A stretch of DNA of 64,000 nucleotides. Source: Ilyonectria destructans. Taxonomy: Eukaryota > Ascomycota > Sordariomycetes > Hypocreales > Nectriaceae. The stretch spans positions 1,054,001 to 1,118,000 of the forward strand of contig JAHEWK010000011.1 in the NCBI GenBank assembly GCA_020740775.1, in the 5' to 3' direction. Under the pieces are notes generated by a model. It did no database searches, was not told the DNA's origin, and worked only from the letters and a program-made list of their open reading frames with translations. Of this stretch, positions 11,385 to 24,084 are shown piece by piece (within the stretch, counting starts at the first letter, position 1; each line of letters starts with the position of its first letter). The position numbers and the translations under genes are program-made.

Positions 11385-14300
11385 GGCTGTTTCGGGGTGC
11401 GGATGTGGTGGAAGGAAGGTTGTGGAGGGAGAGGGTGGTGTCTTGGCGACCAAAGAGCGACCCCAGGCAAAGATGCGGCTGCACGGATACAGTACAGAGG
11501 CGAGAACCCGATAACAAAAAGGAGGCAATAAGCTGCTATTTGTCGATTCCGGATGCTGCAATGCGAATAGCGATGAAGTCGGTGAAAGACTGTTGTCCTG
11601 CGAAAGTGCTGCGAATGGGTGTTTGTGGTTTGCTGACAGGGGGTTTGTCACTGGCGGAAGGGCGGGACCCGAGTTTTATAAAGATGAATCAAACTTGGCC
11701 GCAGGTCGCAGATGCGGGCAGGGGCGAATGTGAAGCGACAGGGGCTGTGCATGGGTAGCTGCTTTCGCTTGATGCAGAAGGAGCCTATGCTGGGCCGCGC
11801 TCGGGCAGGCGTGCTGGCGTTGGCGTGGTTGAGTGCAGTAATTAACGTAGTAATTACCTTACTGCGACTGCTACAGGACAAGGGTTGTTGTAACGGGTGA
11901 CGGCCGGACTGGGGGTGTGCTATAGCGCTGAGTGCCTGGAGCTTCGCCTTCACTGCCCCGTAGTAGTGGGTGGTAGTGGGAAGTGGTGGGAGATTTTTAC
12001 GGGCCGGGCAACAGGTGTCTATGATCTCACGACTCTGGGGAAGAGGCGGAATTCAAGTGGTGACGCCGGCTTCTGTGTGGGTGGTCGCCTGGCCAGCAGA
12101 ATAGCCGGGAAGTGGATGATGATCAATGAGGTCACAGGGTGTCACACACACTCGAGTGTGGGATGCTGGGTTGCCTCTTTGACGATCGAATTGAAGGGAT
12201 GTATGTTTAGCTGTCGCTCTTCCTTTAGGATGAAAGAAAATCGATGGGCGTTTCAGAATTTAACGGAAGACTGCTGAAAGGATTGAACAAGCTTTATGGA
12301 AGGAAGCGAATCCCCGTCACATATATACACGATTCGGTCATTGTTCGTGTCTCGCCACTTGCGAGCCCAGAACATCTCAGACGAACAGGACGCGCCAAAA
12401 CCGGACCTACGTTCTAATTGCATCTGACTCTCCAAGTGAAAGTGAGTCCAAGACGGAATTATCGTGCCCTTTGGGTCGTGTTAGCTGGGTGCAAGCTGAA
12501 GCGCTAGCGCCAGATGCAGTCGAAGTGGCGCACGTCTTATTTCCTCTTTTTCCTTGTGGCGCGCGCCCTTTCTGGTCTCTTTGAACTTGATCCGTCGGGC
12601 GAGATGAGCTGCGCTGCCTCCGCGGAACATTCGTGCTGCATTGGAAAAGCGCGTTGTCTCGGTGAGATGGCAGATGGGGGCGATGAAACTGGTCCTTTCC
12701 CCCAATGCCGCCTTGGCCGGCATTGGCTGGGGTGACGTCGATTCTTACGCCCCCTTTGGTTTCGGTAGAGAATCTGCACAAGGAGACCCTTTGCTGGATG
12801 CTGTGCGACCAGCGACATGGGCCCGCCCGTTTGGGGATCGCGCCAAGCCAAGGCTCACAAGCTTAAAGCCGTCAAGCTCGCAGCACGGCCCAGCATGGCT
12901 TGCGAGCCCTGCCCATTGGTCGCTGGGCCATCGGCCTGAGAGGGCTGACCGCGTTTAGTGGACTCAGTGGGTTCAGGGCGAGGTTCCAGGCTTCTTTGGT
13001 GGGACGCTTCCACCGACCCCTTCCGCTGGCCGACGGCTGAATCACCCGTAAAGCCGCAATGAATGAATCCCCTACCCGTCCTCACCTCAGCCATCAGCTG
13101 TCGTCTGGACTTCTTTTGGCTCCACGACATCTTCATGGCGCTTTGCTGGCACGCAAACGCGCTGGCATCCGCAAAGCAACACGTGTTTACGGTTGGAGCG
13201 TGAGACGACGCGGACCAAACAAGATGGTAGCTTTGACTATTGGGTGGCTGTGTTTGAAGTCCCTTTGTTGTTTGCTGCTTAATGTCCGTCGGATACCACG
13301 TCCGTCCGTTGGCCGGCGGTTTCTGCTTACGGCCAGCTCGGACCAACTCAACCCATCCATTCAGGGGGTATTTGCGGTGCAATGTCGGTGACATGCTCTC
13401 CGTACTGCGTTTCTTGCTGCAATTGGGTATGCGATGAAGGCAGGTAGCCGCTAGCTGGCCTGAACATGGCTCAGATGAGTCCAACGACGACAGCGCTTCG
13501 GGGGATGATTTCAAACTTGACCGAAACTGGACACCAACTTTCTTCAACGGATCTGCCAGCCACTCATGCGGGGAATTCTCAGGGCTGTGCACATCATGCG
13601 CCGCGCCCAGCCCATCCAATTTTTCTAGAAGCATGCCCACCCCAAGCGTCGCCCACTCGATCGCCTTGGCGACATTGCCAAGCAACGCCATTCCCTTCTG
13701 TGACAGCTGTTGTCGAAGGCCAAGTCTGCCAGAGATTCAACCTTGTGCGGCGATGCATATTTTACCCCTCTCTCTGGTGTGTTGCGTCTCAACGCCGTCT
13801 CAACTCCGTCTCTCCCGTACGAGATACGACTTGACAAATACTCCGCACTCCCGGGCCGAGGGAGGAGGGGTGCTGTCATGATTTGGCGGCCTCCCAAGTC
13901 CCCGCTGGATCGAGATGACTGCAGTCAGATTAGACATCAACGAGATAGTCTCTGATACGCTTCTGTTTATTTGATATACAGTTTTCTTGACGTTCACGTG
14001 ACCAGCTGTCCATGTGGACTCCGAAACGCCTGGTCGCGTCAAGGCCGCCTTGTCTCGCCTTACGGGGCCACGAACATGGCCACGAACATGGCCACGGCTG
14101 CCTCGTCAAAGTGCATAGCCTTCTTGGGCGGCTCATCGCCTTCACCGGCTTCGGTGACGGGCCCTGCTAGCTCAAATCGTTCCTCCTCATGTAGTTTCTA
14201 GAGTGAACAAAAGATCTTTGTCCTGCCCTCTTGTCCAACTCACGTCAGCCCGCCGTGGCGCCATGACGGGAGGCTCCCTTGCTGGTCATCCTTTGCTGAG

Positions 14301-15758
14301 CAGACGGAAACGCCGAGAGGGGATGCGACCTGGGCATTCATGTTGACAATATCTTGCAATCTTTCTTTCATTGGCGCTCGTCGACAAAATGTCGGGGCAC
14401 CCACCAGGACAAATGGTACCTGGCATTTGTCGGGTGCTCTTGTGCTTCCCTTCCTCAACTCGCCCAGTGAGCTCAAGCGAAACCAACAGCCACCGACAAA
14501 CGGAATGGCTTGAGGAAGGCTCTCGCATGGGTCACATTGACTAAAACGCCATCTGCACCATCGCTGTAATAGCTTCGCTTGATGCGAACCAAGTTTTCTG
14601 GAATAAACAGGAGAGAGGTATCTTTGTTGAACCTGTAGAAACTTGCCCGACAAGAGATCCAACTGAAAAGAAACTCCCTCTCTTGATTAGGAGTTCCGAC
14701 TTGTACTATTGCGTTAGCCACCCTGCTCTCAACAGTCGAGGCTGAGTTAGGTCAATGCTCGTAATGTGCATGGTCCTCTCCAAAGCCGTGATATCTTCCC
14801 AAAGTTCCCTTGGTGCTACCCAAAGGAGACTTTACGAACCACCACATTTTTCCCGTCGAGCGGTCCCACTTCGTAAGGCCCTATTACTCCGCCAGCTTCA
14901 CCCAACCTCGAAGTTGCCTCCCTGTGCTTTGATCAGGTGCAAAAGTGGTACAGCCCTATCTATGTGGTCCTGTATGCATCGCTGACCTTCAGGCAAATGA
15001 TATCGTGCGTGGCCTTGCTTGGAAGCGCAACCATCCGAGACCCACACTCACGGAAATTTGGAACTTATCGCTCTGTTACGGAGCTAGGCATCAGCAAGCA
15101 AAGAGGAAGAATTGAACTGGGTGTGTTTTCCCTCCGGATGTGTCGATATAATCTTGTAGAAGTTCTCAAATCTTGTCGAAGTTCTCCACATACCCGCAAT
15201 TCCCGTTCAAAGACCGAACCCATTCGGCCGTCCAAAAGAGGGGAAAAAAATCACAATCAAAGGGATTCTCACATTCGAGGTACTCGCAAGAGCCGAAAGG
15301 TTCAGGTACAGCTCAGATCTGGCTGTAACTTCGATGAGGCGTCATCGGCGGACATGGGCACTGGCGCTCAGTAATCACTATTACTTAGCCCTAAGAAGTA
15401 CGCCTTGCTACCTATCGCAGAGGAAACGATGCCACATCTCAAAACTGGCATTGGAGCATGGATTCTTGAGTCTGGCGGGCAACCGGACGTGGTTCAGAGC
15501 AACTCTGGTGACAGGCTGCAACGTGAATTTTGCAGGGTGGGCATAAAGTACACATTACAAGCCTCACTATTGAAAAGATAGGAGTAGTTACTCGAGTGAA
15601 CGAGAACTGGACCAAATCGTCCTACTTTAAGCTCTACCTTTGGAGAACTGAATATGCGATGGCATGGAAGTATAAATTTCAAATGCTCCTAAAACACAAT
15701 GCTAGAACTCCCTCCACATAATAGTAGTCAACAGGCCGCATCTAGTTCCGCTCTATAT
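11385..15758. other. 4.4-kb stretch without a recognisable gene
   Basis: Many overlapping short open frames lie on both strands, but none shows a known domain or a convincing exon chain. The longest is 278 codons on the minus strand (13691-12855). A short open segment on the minus strand near 14721-14473 reads more protein-like (SWISCRASFYRF, NLVRIKRSYYSDGADG) but has no ATG start or partner exons. Base composition is ordinary, so this is not a RIP-mutated repeat. Small elements are a perfect 14-bp palindrome at 12147-12160 and a 12-bp tandem duplication at 14067-14090. Long UTRs, non-coding RNA or species-specific genes are possible. Confidence 0.4.
14067..14090 (+). repeat. 12-bp perfect tandem duplication
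   Basis: The unit GCCACGAACATG occurs twice in a row and is followed by a partial third copy (GCCACGG). It lies in non-coding sequence. Confidence 0.8.
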
Positions 15759-17042
15759 TTAATCTGTCCAGAGTGGCGAAGAAGGAGTGATGTTCTTCAA
15801 CCCAGCTTCAGCAGCAGCAACCGCGTCTTCGTCGACAGGTTCACCCCATTGCCTATTCCCGATTGCTAGCATGACGGTATGCTGGTCAACTATCTCAGGC
15901 CAATCGGATCCGCCTGGTCCCCTGCACCCCATGTCTGGGCGTTTCGTTGGGACCTTTCGCTCATATTTATCACGAAATATGTGAAAGCGGGTGATGGCGT
16001 CGTACGCATCCCAGCGTGGTCGGTTCATGGGAGTTCCATGAATAGGGAGAGGACACTGGACTTCATCGCCTAGGTCAGCTAAGAGGAAGTGAACCAAGGC
16101 ATCGAATTGCTCTGGCATTGGCGGATAGAGGGTTTTTGGCCCCCTACAGTCGCTTCCATGTATCCACATGGAATTGCACTGCAGTATCTGTTAGTCTGCT
16201 TTACTGAGGGAGTTAAGTTATGCGTAAAGAAGGGTTTCTGCTCCACTTGCCTCTTGCTCTGTCTCGCCGCGATCAAAGACAACAACACCGCCAAAGATCT
16301 TTCCCTCAGCCCAGTAACCTGCGACATCCGCACGACCTCTAGGGTACTGGTCATAGGCTTGATATAACCTGTGGAAAAAAGCCGTCGGTGGGAGTGCATA
16401 GCCTCGATAACGCGCCTCTTTCTCTGTTACTTGACTCTCAGCATCAACCCAGTCTTGGTGGAGTTGATGTTTGTGAGCCCCGTCGTCCAGCTCAAATAGA
16501 TGGGCGGCGATTTGATGGCAAGCAACGACGACAAGCTCGATAAGGCGTAAATTAAACTGTTGAGAACCAGATGTTGTATTCTGGAATGCACGGAGTAGCT
16601 ACAGATGTCGGGTCAGTTTGTTCCAATTAGAACTAGCCACCGGATGCCCAGAGAGCCAGACTGGCGGAACGAGAAACATGTTGATGAGTTGGCTTACAGA
16701 TTGTTTGAAGCGTAAGTCGAAAGGGTCGAATTTGGCCCTGAAGTCACGCGCCTTGTCAAGGAAGCCCTCGCATGGCTCTGTGTGCTCTAGCTCGTAGACA
16801 GGATGGCGGGGCATCCACACATAAGAGTCCCGGAAAGATTGCTCTGTTGGTAGCCCGTCGAGGATCTGGGCGTATGTGAGTTCAGCCACAGGAGTGGATA
16901 AGAGGCGTCTGAGGGCCCGACGGAACGTCTCCTTGTGTTCGTCGTCGAGAACATCTTGATCAGGGACCTCGATGTCCGAAGGGTCTGGAGGAGGGGGGGG
17001 GATGTAGGCGATGGGCTCGGGGTTTTCGATTCGTGCACGCAT
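15759..17042 (-). CDS. Conserved-looking hypothetical protein, 370 aa, with a GC-AG intron
   Basis: The model joins 17042-16698, 16598-16251 and 16178-15759. Intron 1 (99 bp) is GTAAGC...CTGAC...TGTAG. Intron 2 (72 bp) begins with GC (AG|GCAAGT, the usual form of GC donors) and ends CTAACAGATACTGCAG. No GT donor restores the frame. The protein begins with a proline run (YIPPPPPDPSD). It continues through an acidic helical segment (ELTYAQILDGLPTEQSF), a middle part with His/Gln-rich helices (HQIAAHLFELDDGAHKHQLH), and a C-terminal part rich in Trp, Arg and Pro (MWIHGSDCRGPKTLYPPMPE). I recognise no domain. There is no signal peptide or membrane segment, so it is probably cytosolic or nuclear. 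Confidence 0.65.
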
Positions 17043-18017
17043 GCTTGGACAAGCGCTTTGGTGATGTATGGGTGATGTTTCGGGCGATGTTGGGTGATAA
17101 AACCGGCCTGAGTTGGAGTGCTACGACAGTTTCCCACCGAGATTACTAATAGGCGGCCGGGGGCGGGGCGGCAAACTCTCTCCGAAATACCCAGTCCAAT
17201 CACCGATGGGACCGCAACAGTCAATATCCGACTCCTTGCCAACAGTCCCTCTAAGCCGGGTTCTACGGTCTCATTTTTAGAACAAATGGAGTTCGTAGGT
17301 AGGTCATCTCACCAATGAATGAGTAGACAGTGATGGGGCGAGTTTGCAGGGGAGGGCGACGAGGCGTTGGGCTTAAGGAACTTTTAACCGCCGAACCATT
17401 GCGTTACTTTGGCGCTTCAACTGAAACCCAGCGGGCGGCTAGGTAATCCGATTTTGGCGACCAGGTTCCATCAAACCCGGTGATGTGAACGCCTTGAATG
17501 ATGTAACTGGCCGATTTACCGCGCGTTCATCCGTAATCGCTCGGTCTTTATGAATCCTCCGCTTGGCATCGCTACTTTTGGAAGCAAACGACTGATCCTG
17601 AGGTTTCATCCCTGCGAAGGATCGAGCACCTCATCCCACATGGTCTTCAAACGGGCTGAACCGTCCCGATAATCTGGTTCGACGAATCCACGGGTGCGCA
17701 CAGCCGCAGAAGCCCATGTTCGGTGGGCATTTCGAAACCAAGGGCGCCTGGCAGGAAAGGTTGGCTCAGCCTTCCAGTCGACGAGGAGGAATGCCAGTAC
17801 TCAAATAGAACAGCGCTCTTTATGTCTATTTAAGAGAGTTCCATCCTCTTCCCAGTAAATAATCTTGACAGCAGACACTCAAAGCAACAATCTTCATCTT
17901 CGATACTATTAACAGAGCCTCGCTCCACTCGAACGCTTTTTATCCCTACTTCTTTGCTTCCCTCATCGGTCTTTTGAGACTCGCACCAAAGTACCTTACC
18001 CCCAACCTCTATGAGCC
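17043..18017. other. Divergent intergenic region
   Basis: This should hold the promoters of the two flanking divergent genes. A TATA-like TCTATTTAAG lies near 17824, about 190 bp upstream of the plus-strand start. No RNA gene or repeat is recognised. Confidence 0.45.
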
Positions 18018-19377
18018 ATGCCTCGCGGAGAGCCCCTATACACTTCGGCCAACGGCATCAATAGGTTATTGATGCTTGTTCGCAATCGGAACAGAACTCC
18101 GCAAAATCCTTCGGAGTGGATTTCGATCGAGGAAAACTCTTGGGAATTCACTTTGGTAAGCAGAATCATCAACCTTGTGATATGTTTAGGCATAACTGAT
18201 GGTTTTCTTTAGCTGGCATCCGCTGCGAATATCGGCCTTGAAATTCTCGAGACACCAGAAGGGAAAAGAACACTTGAAAATCTTGGTTGTCTCATCGTCG
18301 ACGAGTGGTACCGCACAAGGCGGTATCAATTCAGCGGAAACCCACGTCTTATGCGTGACTATGTCACGCATTTTCTATCTACTTTACGAGCAGATTTTCC
18401 AACCATCCAAATTGGCAACCTAGGCAATCCTGACTGCCTGGGCGCCACAGAGCGTATCACTGGGGTCTGGGATGGAGCCTTGACAAGTTTCAAGCCTAAG
18501 CTGGCGGTGATCCTCTCATTTAATGAAGGAGTAAGTCCTTCTGAAAACTGACTTTGGATATTTACTCATTCTTGGCTTAGCGTGTCGCCGATATGGTAGA
18601 AGCTGCCAGGATGTCAAGTGCCGGGAATGCTGGTCAGGGACAACCCGGGGCCGCCTCGCGACTTTTGGACCGTCACAAGCGCTTCCAGTTTATGCTTGCT
18701 GCTACTGCAGCCCATGAGCTCTGCCATGTCTTTGTTGCCTACCTTAGTGGAGGTAGGGATACTGGTTACAGCTATACACCCCCAACTGTTAGTCACCTGG
18801 ATCTCGGCTATACAGCACCAGGTGGGGAGGACGACCAATCGACAGGCGAGTCGGGTCGATGGTTTGAGAATGCACTCTTCGGGGGTTCGCTCGAGTTTTA
18901 TCGCGACCCCCAGGATGACAATAGACAGGCAAGTTGCGGCCACAGAATCTCATCAAATCCTCTACGAGTACTAACTAGGATAGGTCGGAATTCCCCATGT
19001 TCTTGACCAGCACAATGTTGCGCGGAGGATCGATCCTAGGGCTATAAAAGGGTTGGTTGAATTCGTTCAAGGCTCGCGGAGTACGTTCTCATCTATTGGC
19101 GGCTTTCGAGAACCACATATTGACATATACAGGATTTGTATTCCCGTTTGCGACGGTAGGAAGTGGTATTACTGCTAGACAGCGAGCTGAGCGAGGAATA
19201 AGAAGTCTCGGAAGTACGCAAGCTCGGGGTGGTCTTCCACCTGGAACGGCTAATTTGCGGTTTATGCAAGCACAAGGGCGGTCATCACGGCCTTTGCGCA
19301 TGTATAATGTTTCTGCACAGGAACTACGACGCATCCCCGTTGACCCAAGGCCGCTTCGGGCCGTTCGTGTTGCCTAA
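18018..19377 (+). CDS. Uncharacterised protein with HExxH zincin-like motif, 381 aa
   Basis: The model has five exons: 18018-18155, 18213-18530, 18581-18928, 18984-19080 and 19133-19377. All junctions keep frame. Introns 1, 2 and 4 are GT-AG (57, 50 and 52 bp). Intron 3 (55 bp) starts with GC in CAG|GCAAGT; reading through it hits a stop. Residues about 190-203 read AAHELCHVFVAYLSGG, with HELCH matching the HExxH zinc-binding signature of metallopeptidases, set in a predicted helix. Downstream are ESGRWFENALFGGSLEFYRDP and a basic C-terminal tail. The third zinc ligand is not obvious, although glutamates follow within 45 residues (GRWFENALFGGSLEF), as in gluzincins. No signal peptide is seen. 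Peptidase activity is an inference from one motif. Confidence 0.65.
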
Positions 19378-19818
19378 GTCACTACTAGCCCGATAATTGG
19401 GCCATAGCGAGTGTAAAACTGTCAATATGCAACGTAAGGGTCTTCTGATTTGGATATAAGGTATATGTTGTGAAGTTTAGTTAGTGCAATATAATATTGT
19501 TTTATTGGTGTTTTTTTAGTAAATTATATTACTGTCTTCTGATGATATCGAGTATAGCTGAAAAAACAACAACCAAATAGTTCTACATATTACGGGCTTG
19601 TTAGAGACGCGAGAAGGTGGCATCAAGCGCTGCCGGAGAGGAAATTGAAACCCACCTTTCCCACTTTACTAAGAACTTAGAGTAACAAGGCAATAACCCT
19701 CGCAACCATTTTCCTAATGTTACAACTCGAAGCCTAACGGGGATCTATCTTTTATTTATCATGTCGCTCTATTTGCGCTCTACTACCATGCCATTCTCAT
19801 ATACTTCAAAAACTCTCA
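19378..19818. other. AT-rich intergenic stretch between convergent genes
   Basis: This is likely the 3' UTRs of the HExxH gene and the GT90 gene. The sequence is AT-rich, with poly-T near 19510. Nothing else is seen. Confidence 0.5.
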
Positions 19819-22491
19819 TTACAGTGAGCTAGCTGGTCGTTCTGGATCTTGTAGTCTCGCCAGCTCGAGCAATAGTCGATAAGTGTAGATACTTAGATCA
19901 ACCTCCCGAACCGCTTTAGCAAACCAGCTTCTGCCATTTTCCGCAATCGCCTTTGCCTGCCGTCGACCATTTTCCGTCGATGTAAGGTAAAATATAAGCT
20001 CTGGAACTTCTTCCATGCTCTGACTAACAGGTATATAATGAACCCAAGGAATGAGACGATCGTCATGCCATTCTCGGAATAAGGTTTGCTTGAGCGGAAC
20101 TGACTTGGATGCTAGTAGCTTGTAGAAACGCCCACTGATGCCATTTCCGTCCATGTCAAATACGAGCCGTGATCGGAGCGCTTGATCCTTATCTGCCCAA
20201 GGCTTAGAATTGAAGAACATCTCTTGTTCGCGGCAGGATCTTCTCTGACATTGAAAGATTCTGGTAAAGGCAACATCAAAGACCCTACTGTTGAGAAAGG
20301 ACGATTTTATGGTGTTAATAACCCCTTGCTGTTCTCGCAGATACAAATGCTGCTGCCATCCCAAGTTTTGGGCTAACGATACGAAGCGTTGTCGGTGGTA
20401 GCTGAGCCACTGATTGTTTCCAGCAAACCCGCCTGTAGTAGAACCGGCCCAGTAGAGAGAGTTGCGTTTACGATCCCATTCGATGTCGTGTGCACCGTCG
20501 TACTGGAATTCAGACTCAATATAAGCCGGACTTGGGAATAACACATCGCCCATTGTAGAGGGCGAACCTGTCGACAGGATCGGTACAAAGCCTTCCACCA
20601 AGCGAAAGGACATAGGGCTTATAGCAAAGCCGTGCATCGCGCTGTATTCAGGATGTTGACACAGATCCATTGCTGAGTGGATGTCTGTGACAAAAGGCAG
20701 GCCAAATGTTTCCACCTTATCATGCTGAATAGCTTGATTGCTTGGCTGAGGTGCGCAAAATTTCGTGATTGTATCCCAAGTAGGTTGCTTGGACATGTTT
20801 GTCAGATTGAACAACCCACCCATAGATGAGTCCAAACCTTCCCAGCCGGGGGGCGGCATCAATACTCTTGGTTCATCGAGATGGTTTATAAGAAATCGGA
20901 CGTCGGGAAGTTTTCCCTTCAGATCTTTTAATAATGTGTCGAATAAGAGCTGGAAGTGTCTATCGAAAGTACGATATGGATGGGTACAATTTGTCTTGGC
21001 AGCTGTGCCGGAAAGGAGGCAAAGCCAAAGCTCGCTATCCGTTGTTTTCTGGGCATCGTTTATGATTCTACCCACTTCTTGGCCACTCAGTGTCCAGAGT
21101 GGGGAGACTGCATCATAAATGATATCGAAATGATCAATAATGGGCGACTGATGTGATACTGCAAACTCATACCAGGTGTCAAAGCCGGGTGGTGGTTCCA
21201 TTCTGTACCTGCGTCGATATTCATCACACGCACTCGTATAGTCTGCCGATTGCCTTTGCAATATATCCTTGAAGTCATCCTCAGCTTTATGTATTAGAGC
21301 TTCGATAGGATGCGGTTGGGTGTGACTGAAGTTTGGCGCCGAGGCTTGTGCTGACATGATCATGACGGTATTCGCTAGGTACGGGACCAGAGGAATAAGG
21401 TAAAAAGCCCAGAGAGTTGATTTAGCTTTCGCTTGCTTTGGAAGCAGGTGGATTGCCTGGCCAAGCACAAGAAAAGAGGCGATAATATGCGATAGAGCAT
21501 GTGCCTCTGAAGATTGCATAAAGGGATTGCGAGTAGAAACAATGCTGAACGTGCCAATTATAGGGATAATGCACCAGGGAGCATAGAGGGCCTATATGTA
21601 TAATTAAAGGAAATCAGCAAGATTCCTTTATTTATTCTGGGAATGAAGGACCTTACGTACCATGCGAGCTGTGAAAAACCATGACAAGGCTTTAGCCGCG
21701 CCTAAGAATAGTGTAGGTGCAACCTGAATCTCGGAGAAGCCGAACCAGACAGCCTGGACGCATAGTACCAACGTGAAGAGAGGTACAATCCGGAAGGATA
21801 GAGGGCGAATAGAATCCTCAATATTACCAAGCGGAAGGAATTGGGAATTCTTCTTGCTTCTAGGTAATAGTGCGACACATACGAGAAGCAAAACAGCCAC
21901 AGGGATAATAGATAGAGACGAGGCTCGGAGGTCCCAATTCGATAGCGCCAGAATAGCAAATAAGGCAGCCGAAGTTATGCCCCAGACCGTATTGATAAAA
22001 GGGGAGAAGAGCCAAGAACCAGTGGGTCTTGGAGCAAAGAACTTGGGCTCAAAATATTTCTGTGCTATCAGAAGCAGTGGGGTGAATGCTGGCTGATGCT
22101 TCTTAGCAGAGTGTCCATTAAACATTGGGGAGGAGGGGCCCATTTGTCATTGATGTATCAGTTGGCACTCACTTACCAGATATGCAACCATGATATTCTC
22201 TGCTCTGCAAAAACAGAACGCGAGAAAGCTTATAGCAACAATCCATAATGACCGTGTAGATGTAGATTGGGTTGGGGAGTAGCTAGAGGGAGCCACGGCT
22301 CGTGGAATTGTGTTGTCATTCGACTGTCGTGCAATGTTGCAAAGGATAGGCAGGAGAATCCAGCCGACTATTTCCGAGCCAAGTTCGGACCGCCTAGATG
22401 ATAGGCATTGCGTCAATACTGAGCATGCCACAGCCGCCCCAGCTGATCTCGTGACTGGATCGATCTGGTCTGATCGTGGGATCCACATCAT
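19819..22491 (-). CDS. Membrane-bound glycosyltransferase family 90 protein (CAP10-like)
   Basis: The model joins 22491-22177, 22101-21661 and 21591-19819, giving 842 aa with introns of 75 and 69 bp. The N-terminal third has several hydrophobic segments (LWIVAISFLAFCF, IIPVAVLLLVCVALL, IVPLFTLVLCVQAVWF, ALSHIIASFLVLGQAIHLL), so it is a multipass membrane protein of the secretory pathway. The catalytic part lies in the C-terminal half. The GT90 signatures are WDRKRNSLYWAGSTTGG and LVFDMDGNGISGRFYKLLAS, followed by KQTLFREWHDDRLIPWVHYIPV. The family includes Cryptococcus Cxt1p/Cap10-type xylosyltransferases and animal POGLUT; donor and acceptor here are unknown. The first acceptor (CTAAG at 22102) is the least certain boundary. 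A degraded GT69 gene lies about 3 kb away. Confidence 0.82.
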
Positions 22492-23328
22492 CAAACCAGA
22501 AGATCTTTAGGGGTGGCGAAGCTCTCTCTTGCAGGCACTTTGTAAACACAGGGGTTATGCAACAGAGACGCGGGGACAATCGGTGTATATGGTGGGCTTG
22601 AAGTCAGTTCTCCCATAAGGTCCTTTGCCTTAGGGGAAGAGATATTGGGCTGGCGGAATTTTCTGCTGTTGGAGGTGCAAAAAAGGGGCCAACTTGAGAC
22701 TTCATGGAGGAACCAATCGGATAGATGGGGAGGAAATATTGAGACAAAGCAGGAGGGCGGGCGGCCAATGTGCCAGTGCGCCCACCGACATAGCTCAGGA
22801 CCATTTCCTCCGTGAAAAAATAGCGGCTGTTATTGGCTGGTTAGCTAAATACGAGCCGGTCTGGAATGGTTTCATACTTACATATACGAGCTTGATTAAT
22901 TGGGGCTGAGCAGCTATGATCCGTGGTACCTCATGGGGGTCTCATCATGGCTGACGAGCAGGGGCATGTCACTTGAGGCTTTTAGGAAGGTTAGTAGCAA
23001 GCTAGTCGATTGCTAATAAGCATACTGGTAACCGAAAAGCCCAGATTAGGGACGATCTGTTCAAAACGGTGTATGTATTGCAAGAGAGGGAGAGAGAGAG
23101 AGATGGAAAGACAAAACAAGATGGGCAATGATATTTCAGCAACGAAATCTCCTCAGCCTAAGAGTGTAGATTGCAGGTCTCGCGAACGTAGGGCTGCCCT
23201 CAACGAAGTGATTCGTGCCACGCTTACTTCAGTTAAAGAATAAAGGATAATGCGTTGTTTTCAGGGACATAAGCCTTGCTAGGTCCAGGGTCTTAGAGAT
23301 CCCTGCTACACACAATTCACTCTCTTTC

Positions 23329-23448
23329 GTACAGGCCATAAGAATTAGAAAGGTTGATTGTGCATGTACCGCTTGGCTGGGCATTAGCTGATGGAATACC
23401 TGCGGGACTAACTGTACAATCAACCTTTCTAATCCTTGTGGCCTGTAC
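23329..23448. repeat. Imperfect inverted repeat, 35-bp arms, about 50-bp loop
   Basis: The arm at 23329-23363 and the reverse complement of 23414-23448 match at 32 of 35 positions. All three differences are transitions and would pair as G-U in RNA. Arms begin GTACAGGCCA. This could be a relic of a small non-autonomous element or the source of a hairpin RNA. Confidence 0.8.
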
Positions 23449-24060
23449 ACATCCCCTTTGCCAGCGGCCGCACCAGTTGTGGCGTCTTTAGCTTCGGCTT
23501 GGGCCAAACATTTCGAAATGGACGCTCGTTGTCCAATTGATTTAACCGTTTAACCGCGGCGGGCGGAACGGGACGCCCTTCGCTTCGCATAAGCGGAGCC
23601 ACTACTGCGCAAGATGGGATCGTCTCCAGCCGCACATGGGACCTCGGCGACGACCCGGCGGCCCCGTGAGTTAGACTTTTGGTCATCAGCAGAGCTCCAC
23701 ATAACAGAGACCCGGTGGGATAGGACGCGGTCGATCGCCCGGATGAATGATGCCAAGTGCCTTCTAACTGAGCTTCCTGACAAGGCTGAAGAGTGAAGAC
23801 GGCCATTTCCGCAAGTAAGAAGGTACGCAACTAATATTGCAATACGATGACGGTCATTCTTTTTAATCAGCGAGATGAAACACTCACTCTTACCTTGGGG
23901 GTGATCGAATTCAGGCCTGTCGGTCGAAATGGGCAGTGGGTCCCTCATTCTACCATGACAGGGAAGAAGCTTGCTTAGACAACAAGTCAGAACCAACATG
24001 CATTTAAAATTCTGCCGGCTTTCCTCATATGAGGGATTCAGCTTATGCTTTTCTGACCGT

Positions 24061-24084
24061 GCTGTCCGGCTGTCCGGCTGTCCG
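24061..24084 (+). repeat. Tandem repeat (GCTGTCCG)x3
   Basis: Three perfect 8-bp units in non-coding sequence. Confidence 0.9.

Noticed and set aside
12855..13691. 278-codon open frame on the minus strand with an ATG
   Set aside because: No domain, many Ser/Pro/Gln and random-looking segments, overlapped by other long frames, and no exon partners. It looks like a chance frame in GC-rich DNA, though an orphan gene cannot be excluded.
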